NCBI RefSeq assembly: GCF_024343575.1
Contig: NZ_RJUA01000130.1
Location: 2,217-66,216 of the forward strand
Direction of reading: 5' to 3'
Source of the DNA: Lacihabitans sp. LS3-19
Lineage (GTDB): Bacteria > Bacteroidota > Bacteroidia > Cytophagales > Spirosomataceae
Length of the DNA: 64,000 nt
Part shown: piece by piece, positions 1 through 9,771 of the stretch
Layout of the letters: every line of letters begins with the position of its first letter
How positions within the stretch are numbered: the stretch's first letter is position 1
Notes under the pieces: generated by a model
Seen by the model: only the letters and a program-made list of their open reading frames with translations
What the model was told of the DNA's origin: nothing
The model's database searches: none
Made by a program: the position numbers and the translations under genes

Positions 1-99
1 ATTGTTGAATTTCTAGGTACGCTAAACGATGAATCTTATGATAAATCTATTCCTGAAAAAGTGCCTAGTGGACTAAAAGTAGGAGGGGAGATTTACTGA
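1..99 (+). CDS. 3' end of an unidentified gene
   Basis: An open frame runs from the left edge to a TGA at 97-99 and gives the last 32 residues of a protein (ending PSGLKVGGEIY). The start lies outside the window. I do not recognise the family. The tail is polar and has no membrane segment or T9SS-type C-terminus. It could equally be a chance open frame, but it is uninterrupted and sits on the side of the downstream hairpin repeats where a gene end is expected. Confidence 0.4.
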   Translation: MVEFLGTLNDESYDKSIPEKVPSGLKVGGEIY

Positions 100-120
100 T
101 ATGAGGTATTTTACCCTATA

Positions 121-336
121 AAAAAACTTAAGGCAGGCTTCAAAGAAGCCTGTGGTCCGATATCTCGGCTAAGTATATTCTATTCAAGCGAAAGGTCGCC
201 CCCGCCTATCTATCAATCTATGGAAATATTTTTTGTAAGTATACCTCTAAAAAAAACTTAAGGCAGGCTCCAAAGAAGCCTGCCTAAGTATATCTATTCA
301 ACCCTAACCTATTAAACTATGAAAATATTTTTTACA
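121..336. repeat. Degenerate direct repeat, each copy with a hairpin
   Basis: Two related units lie at about 121-237 and 251-336. Both open with an A-rich run and ACTTAAGGCAGGCT, continue with CTAAGTATAT and CTATTCA, and finish with AAATATTTTTT. Each holds an inverted repeat: CAGGCTTC (134-141) with GAAGCCTG (145-152), and AGGCAGGCT (261-269) with AGCCTGCCT (277-285). The first unit has an extra GC-rich insertion at about 187-210. They resemble small non-autonomous intergenic repeats or duplicated terminators. No transposase is nearby. Confidence 0.6.
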
Positions 337-787
337 AACTTGTTACTGCATCTACCAATGCTTGAGCAGGGGTGATTTCAATAACATTTGTTGGTGTATT
401 TCTGTTAGACCAAATAAACTGGAACACTGATTTATTCAATTGAATGCTTTTTGCCCAGTTTTTTGCTTCTTTTTTACGCATTCCGTTAAGTTTTTCACTT
501 AATAATGCCGAAGCGTTGTTGAATTCTGCCTTGTTGGCTTCATCAAGATTAAAAAACGCTACTGGAGAATTGTGGTATAAATTAACAACCTCTAAATATT
601 TTTTCAAATCTACGTCGTTCTTTCTTGATACTTTTCTCGCTTTTGTGTTTACAAATGTTGAGAACTCGTTTGCACTTGATGCTGTCAATTTGTCACCCGA
701 AACTTTGGTGTTGATACCAGCTTGTGCGTTTGCTGAAAATGTTCCTAATGCTAATACTAAAATAATTGCTCTAAATTGCTTTTTCAT
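332..787 (-). CDS. Hypothetical secreted protein
   Basis: A 151-residue protein with a clear signal peptide: basic MKKQFR, a hydrophobic stretch and a cleavage region at about residues 18-23 (SANAQA). The mature part is charged and probably helical, with many Lys, Asn and Ala and no cysteine or recognisable catalytic motif. I do not recognise the family. It is monocistronic; the opposite strand holds pth after a 240-base AT-rich spacer in which I see nothing else. An overlapping plus-strand frame at 444-812 is a shadow. Confidence 0.75.
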   Translation of the reverse strand: MKKQFRAIILVLALGTFSANAQAGINTKVSGDKLTASSANEFSTFVNTKARKVSRKNDVDLKKYLEVVNLYHNSPVAFFNLDEANKAEFNNASALLSEKLNGMRKKEAKNWAKSIQLNKSVFQFIWSNRNTPTNVIEITPAQALVDAVTSL

Positions 788-1027
788 CTTTTTGTCTATT
801 TTTCTTTCGTGAATTACTCTGCAAAATTGATTGGTTTAAAATTATTAACCAAATTTTGTTTGGGTTATGATACGAAATAATATTTTGAAAAATAGGAATT
901 TTACAGAATTATGGAGTTAAAATAGGCATATATAGCAGATATAATAAAATTTTATTTTGTTTAAATTAAATTAACATCAATAAAATATTTATTTTTAGTA
1001 AAATTGAAAATTCTTAGAAAAGTACAA

Positions 1028-1588
1028 TCATTCGTTTAAAAAATTCATGGTGGTGCCTATTCCTGCTGTACAAAAGCTTAAAATCATCTCTATTGCCTTA
1101 TCTAATTTGGGTAATAATTCTATCATTTCGTCTTCTGAGAACTTTCCCAATACATAGTCAATTTGTCTGCCTTTCGAAAAATCAGAGCCAATTCCTATCT
1201 TTAGTCTCGGGTAGATGTCATTTCCCAGCACGAGCTCTATGTTTTTTAAACCGTTATGGCCCGCACTCGAGCCTTTGGGTTTTATTCTGAGTTTTCCTAA
1301 TGGCAAAGCAAGGTCATCTACTAATATCATCACATTTTCTATAGGCACTTTCAATTGGTTCATCCAATATTGCAGTGCTTTTCCACTAAGATTCATATAA
1401 GTGGTGGGTTTTATCAATGTTATGGCTCTTCCTTTATATTTATATTCTGTCACACTTGCCAATCTATCCAATTTGAAATTTAAACCTTCTTTAGCTGCCA
1501 ATCTATCCAAAACCATAAAGCCGGCATTGTGTCTTGTAAATGCATACTCAGGTCCAATATTTCCCAATCCCACTATCAAGTACTTCAT
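1028..1588 (-). CDS. pth: Peptidyl-tRNA hydrolase
   Basis: Pth cleaves peptidyl-tRNAs released from stalled ribosomes so that the tRNA can be reused. The 186-residue length fits the family. The expected residues are visible: N10 in GLGN, the catalytic H20 in TRHNAG, N66 in YMNLSG, D91 in [12 protein letters not shown], and N112 in [10 protein letters not shown]. The start is the first methionine, directly before the conserved KYLIVGLGN strand. It is divergent from pyrR with a 68-base spacer. Nothing unusual; a firm call. Confidence 0.97.
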   Translation of the reverse strand: MKYLIVGLGNIGPEYAFTRHNAGFMVLDRLAAKEGLNFKLDRLASVTEYKYKGRAITLIKPTTYMNLSGKALQYWMNQLKVPIENVMILVDDLALPLGKLRIKPKGSSAGHNGLKNIELVLGNDIYPRLKIGIGSDFSKGRQIDYVLGKFSEDEMIELLPKLDKAIEMILSFCTAGIGTTMNFLNE

Positions 1589-1656
1589 TATATTATTTTT
1601 GAAATATGTGTTTTTTACAAAATAACTAATATTTTTGTTGATAATTAATTTTTGGA

Positions 1657-2196
1657 ATGCAAAAAAAACGGCTCATTCTTGATCAGCCTCTGTTGGATAT
1701 TACAATTAAACGTCTTTGTCAGGAAATAATCGAAAACCATGATCCCATGGAAAACACGGTATTGATTGGACTTCAACCTCGTGGAATATTTTTAGCGGAC
1801 AGAATTAAACATTTCCTAAAAGAAGACTTTGGTGTCGATATTCCTCTAGGTTATTTGGACGCTACATTTTATCGTGACGACTTCAAACGCAATGGTAATA
1901 TTTTAAAGCCCAATTCTACAGAGATTAACTTCATCATTGAAGATAAAAATGTAATACTTGTGGATGATGTTTTAGCTACTGGAAGAATGGTGCGGGCTGC
2001 AATAGACGCCATGCAGGCATTTGGAAGACCCGAAAAAGTAGAACTGTTGTGCCTAATAGATAGAAAATATAATCGTGATTTACCTATTCAGGCAAATTTC
2101 GCAGGAAAAAAAGTCAACACTTTGGACTCGCAACGCGTATTGGTAGAGTGGACTGACCAAGGCCACGAAAAAGATTCTATTTGGTTAATCGACTAA
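1657..2196 (+). CDS. pyrR: PyrR bifunctional uracil phosphoribosyltransferase/regulator
   Basis: A 179-residue PyrR-family phosphoribosyltransferase. The PRPP-binding loop is [12 protein letters not shown] at residues 99-110, and the FYRDDF segment at 71-76 and the QPRG turn at 40-43 are typical of PyrR. In other bacteria PyrR can bind pyr mRNA and attenuate transcription and also has weak UPRT activity; whether it regulates here is unknown, and no pyr gene is adjacent. A TATTTTTG box at 1630-1637 could be the -7 element, but there is no well-spaced TTG. Aat starts 3 bases downstream. Confidence 0.93.
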   Translation: MQKKRLILDQPLLDITIKRLCQEIIENHDPMENTVLIGLQPRGIFLADRIKHFLKEDFGVDIPLGYLDATFYRDDFKRNGNILKPNSTEINFIIEDKNVILVDDVLATGRMVRAAIDAMQAFGRPEKVELLCLIDRKYNRDLPIQANFAGKKVNTLDSQRVLVEWTDQGHEKDSIWLID

Positions 2197-2199
2197 AGT

Positions 2200-2796
2200 A
2201 TGTCTTTGATATCAGTTGAAGACTTATTGTACGGATACAGCAATGGCATTTTTCCGATGGCCGAAAGTACTTCTGATGAGGTTTATTGGTATTCACCAGA
2301 CCCTCGAGCAATTATTCCTATCGAGACTTATAAACCTTCAAAATCACTAAAGCCATTAATAAATCAAAAAGTTTTTGAGTTGAGATTTAATGAAAATTTT
2401 GAGAAAGTAATAAGACATTGTGCTTTTCCAAGATTTGAAGGCGACGAAACTTGGATTTCGGAGGAAATTATTGAATCCTATGTTAATTTGCATAAGATAG
2501 GTTTTGCTCATTCGGTGGAAGTATATCAGGAAAATGCATTAGTAGGAGGGTTATATGGTGTTTCACTAGGTTCCGTATTTTTTGGAGAGTCGATGTTCAA
2601 TACAGTTCCTAATGCTTCCAAAGTTGCTTTTCATTATTTAATGGAGCATTTGAAAAAGAAAAAGTTCAAATTGTTAGACACACAATTTATAAATGACAAC
2701 GTAAAACGATTCGGGGCTATTGAGATTCCAAAAAAGGAATTTATGAATAAATTACGAGAGGCTTTAAAATCAAAAAATAACTTTATCAACGATTAA
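2200..2796 (+). CDS. aat: Leucyl/phenylalanyl-tRNA-protein transferase
   Basis: Aat moves Leu or Phe from aminoacyl-tRNA to proteins with N-terminal Arg or Lys, marking them for ClpS/ClpAP degradation (N-degron pathway). The 198 residues carry the family blocks: GYSNGIFPMA near the N-terminus, YWYSPDPRAIIP, GGLYGVSLGSVFFGESMF in the centre, ASKVAFHYL, and LLDTQFINDNVKRFGA. It begins 3 bases after pyrR and ends 15 bases before the TonB receptor gene, so co-transcription is likely. Confidence 0.96.
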   Translation: MSLISVEDLLYGYSNGIFPMAESTSDEVYWYSPDPRAIIPIETYKPSKSLKPLINQKVFELRFNENFEKVIRHCAFPRFEGDETWISEEIIESYVNLHKIGFAHSVEVYQENALVGGLYGVSLGSVFFGESMFNTVPNASKVAFHYLMEHLKKKKFKLLDTQFINDNVKRFGAIEIPKKEFMNKLREALKSKNNFIND

Positions 2797-2811
2797 AATA
2801 TTGGAAATTAA

Positions 2812-5214
2812 ATGAAATGGATTCTTTGTTTGGTTGTGATTGGTTTGATGCCTTTCGTTTCCATTGCCCAAAAAAAAGCCACTATTAGAGGAACGATTGT
2901 TCAAAAAAACACCAATCAGCCCATTGCTAATGTGAGTCTAATTTTGACTGAAAACGGTATAGGGACACTTACTGACTCTTCAGGGAAATACCAAATGTTG
3001 GTGCCCATGGGTAGCTATTTAATGGAAATATCTCATCAGACTTATTTTAAGAAATATCAAAAGGTAAATATTAAAGCTGATATGGTTTTGGATTTTGTCC
3101 TTGACGAGAAAGTAAATGAGCTTGAAGAAGTAAGAATTAGTGCCAATAGCTCGGAGCAAAATGTAAAACGCTTGGGTACTGGTGTAACCAATCTAAATAT
3201 TAGGACGTTAAAGAAACTCCCCTCGCTTTTGGGCGAAATAGACATTATTAAAAGTCTCTATACATTGCCAGGCGTAACTAGCGTGGGAGAGGGGGCTTCT
3301 GGTTTTAATGTAAGAGGGGGGAATATTGACCAAAATTTGATATTATTGGACGAGGCACCCATATTTAATTCTAGCCACCTAATGGGTTTTTTCTCGGTCT
3401 TTAATCCTGATGCTTTTAGAGATTTTAATTTTTACAGAGGCGGAATTCCTGCTCAATATGGCGGAAGGATATCTTCTGTTTTAAATGTTAATCTTAAGGA
3501 TGCCAACGCCACAAAGTTTTCTGTTAGTGGAGGTGTGGGCACTATTAGTAGTAGATTGTTGATAGAGACACCTATTGTCAAAGACAAGTTGAGTATATAT
3601 GTTGCTGGTAGAGTCTCTTATATAGACCAAATGTTGAAAGTGGTAAAAATCAAGAAATTGGCAGGAAGTAAAGCGAATTTTTATGATCTGACAGGGAAAC
3701 TGGAATATAAACTAAGCAATAAGGATAGAATTTCACTTTCTGCATTTCAAGGCAGAGATCAGTTTAGATTAGCCAAAGATTCTGTGTCTGCAATAGACGA
3801 AAATGGGGATGCCTTATATGATTGGCAAACCACTAATGCTACTGGTTCTTGGTCGCATTATTTTGGTTCGAAGTTTTCTGCAAAACTTATAGGTGTGTAT
3901 TCAAAATACAATGCCGACATTATAAATTCAGACTCAAGTACCGCATTTAATCTTAACTATAATATCAATTATAAAAGTATTAAAGGAATAGCCGTTTATA
4001 ATCCTAACGAAAAACACGAGCTTGAGTTTGGGTTTCAAGTAAATAGATATGATATTCAGCCGGGATTGATGGAGCCAACTTTAGAGACTTCAAACAAAAA
4101 TAGATTGGCTCTGAACAAAGAAAGCGGGATAGAAAGTGCCATTTTTATTAATGACAAAATAGAGATATCGAAAAAGTTTAATCTTGGCGTTGGGGTTCGG
4201 TACGTTTCTTATCAGGCTCTCGGAGCAGCTACAGTCTATACTTATGAAGATAGTAAACCTAGGAATATTATCAATTTAGTCGATTCTGTAAATTACAACA
4301 AAGGTGAAGTAGTTGCCAGCTATGGTAGCTTTGAACCTAGATTTTCATTGAATTATAATTTCAATACTTCTTCAAGTTTCAAACTGAGTGCCAATCGTAT
4401 GCGTCAGTTTATTCAGTTGCTTTCTGGTACTACTGCGGCATTACCAACCGACAGATGGAAGCTTAGCGATACTTATATTAAACCTCAAATGTCAGATCAG
4501 TTTTCGATGGGGTATTTTAAGAATTTCAAAGAAAAGTCTCTAGAAAGTTCTTTGGAGTTATTTTATAAAAAACTCTACAATGTTGTTGATTATAAAGATG
4601 GTGAAACATTGTTGCTTAATCCTTTTCCCGAAACCGCTATACTTCAAGGCAACGGCTATGCGTATGGAGCGGAGTTTTATGTAAAGAAAAACCTTGGAGT
4701 ATTAACAGGCTGGTTAAGTTATACCTACTCTCAAACACGTATAAAAGTAAAAGGACCTACTGAGGAAGAAACTATAAATAATGGAGAATATTTTCCGCCA
4801 ATATTTAATAGACCGCATAGCTTCAACGCCATTGGTTCTTATCAGGTTAGTAAGAAGGTCTCTTTCTCTAGTAATCTTAACTTTAGCTCGGGTAGAGCTA
4901 TTACATACCCTGCCTCAAAATTCTATTACAGTGGTGCTGTTTTACCCTATTATAATAGCAGAAATCAGTCGCAGATACCGAATTACCTAAGGCTTGATTT
5001 GGCTATGAATGTTGAGTCTCATCCTTACCGAACTTCGGGTTACAGAGGATCATGGAATGTTTCATTATACAACGTGATGGGTCGTAAAAATGCCTATTCG
5101 GTGTTTTTTAGAGCTAAAAACCCCTACAATCAATTTTATTCGAAAGTTAATATTTATAAGCTTTCGGTGTTGGGTTCAATTATTCCATCTGTAGCTTATA
5201 ACTTTAAATTTTGA
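2812..5214 (+). CDS. TonB-dependent outer-membrane receptor
   Basis: An 800-residue outer-membrane receptor. A signal peptide (residues 1-19, ending SIAQ) is followed by a CarboxypepD_reg-like beta domain (about 22-108: RGTIVQKNTNQPIANVSL), a plug domain (about 125-235: GEGASGFNVRGGNIDQNLILLD) and a beta-barrel that ends in aromatic strand residues (VAYNFKF). It is of the CirA-like type found with DUF4249 lipoproteins rather than a classic SusC, which is longer. The next gene starts inside its stop codon (TGATG), so the two are translationally coupled. The substrate cannot be read from the sequence. Confidence 0.93.
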   Translation: MKWILCLVVIGLMPFVSIAQKKATIRGTIVQKNTNQPIANVSLILTENGIGTLTDSSGKYQMLVPMGSYLMEISHQTYFKKYQKVNIKADMVLDFVLDEKVNELEEVRISANSSEQNVKRLGTGVTNLNIRTLKKLPSLLGEIDIIKSLYTLPGVTSVGEGASGFNVRGGNIDQNLILLDEAPIFNSSHLMGFFSVFNPDAFRDFNFYRGGIPAQYGGRISSVLNVNLKDANATKFSVSGGVGTISSRLLIETPIVKDKLSIYVAGRVSYIDQMLKVVKIKKLAGSKANFYDLTGKLEYKLSNKDRISLSAFQGRDQFRLAKDSVSAIDENGDALYDWQTTNATGSWSHYFGSKFSAKLIGVYSKYNADIINSDSSTAFNLNYNINYKSIKGIAVYNPNEKHELEFGFQVNRYDIQPGLMEPTLETSNKNRLALNKESGIESAIFINDKIEISKKFNLGVGVRYVSYQALGAATVYTYEDSKPRNIINLVDSVNYNKGEVVASYGSFEPRFSLNYNFNTSSSFKLSANRMRQFIQLLSGTTAALPTDRWKLSDTYIKPQMSDQFSMGYFKNFKEKSLESSLELFYKKLYNVVDYKDGETLLLNPFPETAILQGNGYAYGAEFYVKKNLGVLTGWLSYTYSQTRIKVKGPTEEETINNGEYFPPIFNRPHSFNAIGSYQVSKKVSFSSNLNFSSGRAITYPASKFYYSGAVLPYYNSRNQSQIPNYLRLDLAMNVESHPYRTSGYRGSWNVSLYNVMGRKNAYSVFFRAKNPYNQFYSKVNIYKLSVLGSIIPSVAYNFKF

Positions 5215-6314
5215 TGAAAAATATATTAAGAAATCTATCATTCGTGTTTTTAGCAACGCTATTGGCTTGCGTTGATATATTTGACCCAGGTCTTACGAGT
5301 GACGTAAAACGTTTAGTTATTGAAGCCCAAATTACCACAAAATTGGACTTTCAATATGTGTATTTGACTTATGACGCTGCATACAATTCAGATGAAACCA
5401 ATTTTAAAAACCTTGTAAGTAGGGCCAAAGTAAACATTATAGATGACCAAGGTAAAGTTTATGAGTTTTTTGATGAAATTGAAAATAACAATCAAATAAA
5501 AACAGTCTCTGGTTATAACTACCGCTCTGTTGAAAAATTCAAGGCGGAACTTGGTAGGACATACCAGCTTAATGTGGAGGTTTTGGACGGAAGGAAATAC
5601 CAGTCAACCATAGAGCATGCTGTGCCTGTTTCCAAAATTGACCAAGTATATTCAGAATTCAGAGAATTGCCGCCTCCAACTGACATAAAAGGTGAATATC
5701 AGATATATATTGATACCCAAGATGATCCAAATCAAAAGAATTTTTACAAATGGGATTCTTATAATGTGAAACAAATCAACTATTGTAGAGAATGGTATAT
5801 TTATGGCTCTGGAGGCTCTGTGACTCAGGCTTTTGTTGACAACTGCTGCGAGGTTTGTTATGAGAAAGTAAGAGCAGATGATGCCTATGAGCTTGCCAAT
5901 GACCAGTTGATAAATGGAAATAAAATTTCTCGGAAATACGTAACAACAATTCCTTTTGATAATATTACGCCTTATTATTTGGTAATCAATCAATATTCTT
6001 TGACCGAAGACGCCTATAAGTTTTGGTATGCCATAAAGCAACAATCCAAAAACTCAGGAGGTTTATTTGATGCTACGCCAAAGTCTATCAAAGGCAACAT
6101 GAAAAACGTCAATGATGAAGCCGAAGAGGTATTGGGATATTTTTATGTAACAGATGTGTATGAGCATCAGGTTTATATCGATAGAAATAGAGTTTCACCT
6201 AAACCCATCTTAAAAGACGAATACAGCGTTGGTTGGACTAAAACCGGCAATTGTTATGCATGTGAAGAAAGTTATAATCGTACCAAAATTAGACCTGTTG
6301 GTTGGGTGAATTAA
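5214..6314 (+). CDS. DUF4249 family lipoprotein
   Basis: A 366-residue protein with a lipoprotein signal (LLACVD, lipobox Cys about residue 20). The body fits DUF4249, a family that sits next to TonB receptors in Bacteroidota: an early strand RLVIEAQITT and later beta-rich repeats. Six further cysteines (for example CCEVCYE and CYACEE) are notable. I chose the ATG at 5214, which shares its A with the upstream TGA; a TTG one codon earlier is less likely. Probably an outer-membrane-anchored partner of the receptor; its ligand is unknown. Confidence 0.85.
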   Translation: MKNILRNLSFVFLATLLACVDIFDPGLTSDVKRLVIEAQITTKLDFQYVYLTYDAAYNSDETNFKNLVSRAKVNIIDDQGKVYEFFDEIENNNQIKTVSGYNYRSVEKFKAELGRTYQLNVEVLDGRKYQSTIEHAVPVSKIDQVYSEFRELPPPTDIKGEYQIYIDTQDDPNQKNFYKWDSYNVKQINYCREWYIYGSGGSVTQAFVDNCCEVCYEKVRADDAYELANDQLINGNKISRKYVTTIPFDNITPYYLVINQYSLTEDAYKFWYAIKQQSKNSGGLFDATPKSIKGNMKNVNDEAEEVLGYFYVTDVYEHQVYIDRNRVSPKPILKDEYSVGWTKTGNCYACEESYNRTKIRPVGWVN

Positions 6315-6689
6315 AACTTTTTTTTATTTTAATATTGTATGGTTTGAAGTTTTTAGATTTATCCAAAATCTTTTAATTTATTGATTGTTACTTAATTTCT
6401 GTTTTTGAACATCAAGTAATTTATGAAATTTAGAGAAATCTAATTCTCTAAATTTCTTTTAAATCTTCAAATTCTTAATATTACATCTGCTTTTAATTCT
6501 AATGTCTGTGCACTTTTTGGCATTAGAAATCTATTGTATCGGTCAAAATGGCATCTAAAATTTCAAGAAAAAACTATTTTCAAGCCAAATTTTCCGAAAA
6601 AACACTCTCGCACCAAAATTGATGTGTAGTATATGTAACAATTTATGAAAAGCTAAAAGCAAACCGCTCTAAGCTAAAACCTTAAAAGC
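6315..6689. other. Intergenic spacer before clpB
   Basis: 375 bases, about 70% A+T, without an open frame of note. It holds the terminator at 6425-6460. I found no convincing TTG/TAnnTTTG promoter. Two TGGCAT words (at about 6520 and 6549) lack a -12 element at the right distance, so the sigma-54 layout seen at dnaK is not reproduced. The clpB promoter must lie between about 6460 and 6680. Confidence 0.5.
6425..6460 (+). terminator. Rho-independent terminator after the DUF4249 gene
   Basis: A 13-base-pair stem (6425-6437 with 6444-6456, GAAATTTAGAGAA and its complement), a 6-base loop and TTTT. The stem is AT-rich but perfect. It lies 110 bases past the stop and would end the pyrR-to-DUF4249 transcript. 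Confidence 0.6.
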
Positions 6690-9314
6690 ATGAATTTCGA
6701 TCAATATACAATCAAAGCACAAGAGCTCATCCAGCAGGCCGCACAAATAGCCCAAGGATACTCGCAACAATCCATTGAGTCTGGGCATTTGCTAAAGGCT
6801 ATTTTGGAAGAAGAACCCAATACGTCTTCGTTTTTGTTGAAAAAATATGGAATTAGTCCAGAAGGTTTTCTAAAAAAACTTGATCCTATAGTGGAGGCAT
6901 ATCCAAAAGTTTCGGGTGGAAATCAGCCGTTTTTGGGAAATGACCTCAACAAAGCCATGACCAAGGCTCAGAGCTATTTGAAAGAATTCGGCGATGAGTT
7001 TGTAAGTGTAGAACTTTTGTTTTTGGGGATTTTGGGTGGAAACGACCAAGCGGCGAATTTACTAAAGGCAGAAGGAATAAAAGAAGCGGACATAAAAAAA
7101 GCTATTATAGAACTTAGAGGAAAAAATAATCCAGTGAAAGATCAAAACGCAGAAAACAAGTACCAAGCCCTTTCTCGATACAGCAAAAATCTGAATGATT
7201 TGGCAGAGCAAGGCAAAATTGACCCAGTGATAGGTCGAGATGAGGAGATTAGACGGGTTTTACAGATTTTGTCGAGGCGTACCAAAAACAACCCGATGTT
7301 GATTGGTGAACCTGGCGTTGGTAAAACTGCCATAGTTGAAGGTCTCGCACAGCGTATTGTGCAAGGTGACGTGCCTGAAAACTTGAAATCTAAAATAGTG
7401 ATTTCACTAGATATGGGCTTGCTTGTGGCAGGTGCCAAATACAAAGGCGAGTTTGAGGAGCGTCTGAAAGCCGTAATCAAAGAAGTTACTGACTCTGAAG
7501 GGGAAATCATCCTTTTCATAGATGAGATACATACATTAATAGGTGCTGGAAGTGGGGGAGAGAGTGCCATGGATGCCGCTAATTTGCTTAAGCCAGCTTT
7601 GGCTCGTGGTGAATTGCATGCCATAGGTGCCACTACGCTCAAAGAATACCAAAAATACATAGAGAAAGACAAAGCTCTCGAAAGACGTTTTCAGTCAGTT
7701 GTAGTTGACGAACCCGATGAAGCCGACGCAATCTCGATTTTGAGAGGAATCAAAGAGAAATATGAAGTGCATCATGGGGTTAGGATTCAAGACGATGCCG
7801 TAATAGCTGCGGTGGAGCTTTCGAGTAGATATATTTCAGATCGTTATTTGCCAGACAAAGCCATTGATTTGATGGACGAAGCGGCGTCTAAATTGCGTTT
7901 GGAAATGGACTCTATGCCAGAGAATATGGACGAGCTTCGTAGGCGTATTATGCAGCTAGAAATTGAGCGTGAGGCCATTAGGCGTGAAAACGACAAAGAA
8001 AAAGAGAATAATCTGAGTAAAGAAATAGCTGACCTCAACGAAACTTTTAATGATCTCAAAGCGAAATGGGACACCGAAAAAGGTAAAGTAAATGAGGTAA
8101 GAACGCTCAAAGAAAAAATAGAACAGCTAAAATTTGATGCTGACCTTGCTGAACGCTCAGGCGACTATGGCAAAGTGGCACAGATTAGATATGGTGAATT
8201 GCCTGAAGCCGAGAATCGTTTGGTGGAACTTTCTACCAGAGAAGAAGACAAAGACAACCTCATAAACGAGGAGGTTACTGCTGAAGACATTGCGATGGTA
8301 GTAGCCAAATGGACTGGGATACCGGTATTTAAAATGCTGCAAAGCGACCGTGAGAAGTTGCTGCACCTTGAGGATGAACTCGAAAAACGTGTGGCTGGCC
8401 AAAAAGAGGCCATAGAATTGGTTTCTGATGCCGTAAGACGCTCGCGAGCTGGAATGCAAGACCCTAAAAAACCGATTGGTAGTTTCTTATTTTTGGGAAG
8501 CACTGGGGTAGGTAAAACTGAGTTGGCGAAAACGCTGGCCAATTACCTCTTCAACGACGACAATGCCATGGTAAGAATAGACATGAGTGAGTACCAAGAG
8601 AAACACACCGTGAGCAGATTGGTAGGAGCTCCTCCAGGATATGTGGGTTATGACGAAGGTGGACAATTAACAGAGGCCGTGAGACGCAAACCGTACAGTG
8701 TGATATTGCTCGATGAGATAGAAAAAGCCCATCCTGATGTGTGGAATGTATTGTTGCAGGTGTTGGACGATGGTCGATTGACCGACAACAAAGGCAGGGT
8801 GGCCAATTTTAAGAATACCATCATCATTATGACCTCCAATATTGGCTCGCATTTTATACAGGAGAAATATATGGAGGCATTAAAAGGTGCACCTGATGCT
8901 TGGGAGAAATACTTCAAAGAAGAGGCCAAAGACCAAGTGATGGAATTGCTCAAAGCAAGTGTTAGACCCGAGTTTTTGAACCGTATAGACGAGATAGTAC
9001 TTTTTGATCCATTAGGCAGAAATGAGATAAGAAAGATAGTGGCCATTCAGTTTAATGTCATCAAAGCTAGGCTACAAGAGCAAGGCATATTGATAGAAGC
9101 CACTGAAGCTGCTCTCGACAAACTCGGTGAGGAGGGTTATGATCCAGTTTTTGGAGCAAGACCACTCAAAAGAGTAATCCAAAGAAACATCATGAACGAA
9201 CTCTCAAAAATGATACTAGCGGGCACTATCAACAAAGAAGCCATCATAGTGCTCGACGTTGACACCGAAGGCCATTATAAATTTGAGAATTTGCCTGAAA
9301 TTAGTATTGCGTAA
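6690..9314 (+). CDS. clpB: ATP-dependent chaperone ClpB
   Basis: ClpB is a hexameric AAA+ disaggregase that pulls polypeptides out of aggregates together with DnaK. The 874 residues match full length: Clp N-terminal repeats (about 1-145), AAA-1 with Walker A GEPGVGKT at 206-213 and Walker [11 protein letters not shown], the coiled-coil middle domain (about 410-530, rich in E and K), AAA-2 with Walker A GSTGVGKT at 603-610 and [14 protein letters not shown], and the C-terminal D2-small domain. The middle domain separates it from ClpA and ClpC. It is monocistronic, with terminators on both sides. Confidence 0.98.
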   Translation: MNFDQYTIKAQELIQQAAQIAQGYSQQSIESGHLLKAILEEEPNTSSFLLKKYGISPEGFLKKLDPIVEAYPKVSGGNQPFLGNDLNKAMTKAQSYLKEFGDEFVSVELLFLGILGGNDQAANLLKAEGIKEADIKKAIIELRGKNNPVKDQNAENKYQALSRYSKNLNDLAEQGKIDPVIGRDEEIRRVLQILSRRTKNNPMLIGEPGVGKTAIVEGLAQRIVQGDVPENLKSKIVISLDMGLLVAGAKYKGEFEERLKAVIKEVTDSEGEIILFIDEIHTLIGAGSGGESAMDAANLLKPALARGELHAIGATTLKEYQKYIEKDKALERRFQSVVVDEPDEADAISILRGIKEKYEVHHGVRIQDDAVIAAVELSSRYISDRYLPDKAIDLMDEAASKLRLEMDSMPENMDELRRRIMQLEIEREAIRRENDKEKENNLSKEIADLNETFNDLKAKWDTEKGKVNEVRTLKEKIEQLKFDADLAERSGDYGKVAQIRYGELPEAENRLVELSTREEDKDNLINEEVTAEDIAMVVAKWTGIPVFKMLQSDREKLLHLEDELEKRVAGQKEAIELVSDAVRRSRAGMQDPKKPIGSFLFLGSTGVGKTELAKTLANYLFNDDNAMVRIDMSEYQEKHTVSRLVGAPPGYVGYDEGGQLTEAVRRKPYSVILLDEIEKAHPDVWNVLLQVLDDGRLTDNKGRVANFKNTIIIMTSNIGSHFIQEKYMEALKGAPDAWEKYFKEEAKDQVMELLKASVRPEFLNRIDEIVLFDPLGRNEIRKIVAIQFNVIKARLQEQGILIEATEAALDKLGEEGYDPVFGARPLKRVIQRNIMNELSKMILAGTINKEAIIVLDVDTEGHYKFENLPEISIA

Positions 9315-9328
9315 CTCTTTTTAGTTCC

Positions 9329-9353
9329 GAGTTGTGAGTTATGAGTTGTGAGT
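9329..9353. repeat. Heptamer tandem repeat GAGTTRT
   Basis: The stretch reads as 3.6 copies of a 7-base unit (GAGTTGT, GAGTTAT, GAGTTGT, GAGT), 15 bases after the clpB stop. A short simple repeat with no visible function. Confidence 0.7.
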
Positions 9354-9424
9354 CTGTTGGGTACGAATTTAGCTTTTATTAGTGTAGAATATTTTTTTAT
9401 AGGGATAATAGTGGGTTATAGTTT

Positions 9425-9460
9425 ACACCCTCAGCTCTTTGAGTTGGGGGTGTTTTTTTT
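9425..9460 (+). terminator. Rho-independent terminator after clpB
   Basis: A 13-base-pair stem (9425-9437 with 9441-9453: ACACCCTCAGCTC against GAGTTGGGGGTGT, two G-U pairs), a TTT loop and eight T. It is 110 bases past clpB and also faces the end of the broken toxin gene on the other strand. Confidence 0.85.
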
Positions 9461-9465
9461 GAAAG

Positions 9466-9771
9466 TTAGTTAGGGTGTTTTTTTGGATTTTGATAAGTAT
9501 TGAATATTCTCAATATCTTTACTAAATTCTTTTCCTCGTTAACTTCTAGAAAAATTATATACGGAAAATTTTTCATTGGAAAAGAAATTTAATTTTTGAT
9601 TTTTACTTGGTAAAAAGGGAAGGTTTTAAATGATTCAATTTTTAAATAAACGTCTTTTACAAACTATTCTGCAACAGAAGGGCTAAGTTTTTCATATGAA
9701 TAATAGTAGTAGGCTTCGTCAATATCATTTAGGGCTTCTTCGAATATTTCTATTTCAAAGTGATAATCCAT
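9466..9771 (-). pseudogene. ParE/RelE-like toxin, broken by two in-frame stops
   Basis: Reading from the ATG at 9769-9771, one frame codes for a ParE/RelE-type toxin of about 101 codons, but it holds TAG at 9664-9666 (codon 36) and TAA at 9589-9591 (codon 61) before its natural TAA at 9466-9468. No frameshift is needed. The family pattern is clear: an acidic N-terminal helix (FEEALNDIDEAYYYY), then FVKDVYLKIESFKTFPF, and the C-terminal core MKNFPYIIFLEVNEEKN and VKILRIFNTYQNPKK. Intact relatives inhibit gyrase or cut mRNA. The ATG overlaps the antitoxin stop by 17 bases, the usual operon form. The toxin is probably dead, but readthrough or a sequencing error cannot be excluded. Confidence 0.85.

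Noticed and set aside
444-812. A 122-residue open frame on the plus strand
   Set aside because: It is the complement of the secreted protein gene at 332-787, which has a signal peptide and better codon pattern; the plus frame reads as Phe/Leu/Ser-rich shadow.
6510-6570. TGGCAT words before clpB as a sigma-54 promoter
   Set aside because: No GC or GT dinucleotide lies 12 bases from either GG, so the spacing fails.
7142-9046. Open frames on the minus strand inside clpB
   Set aside because: All are shadows of the ClpB frame and carry no family motif.
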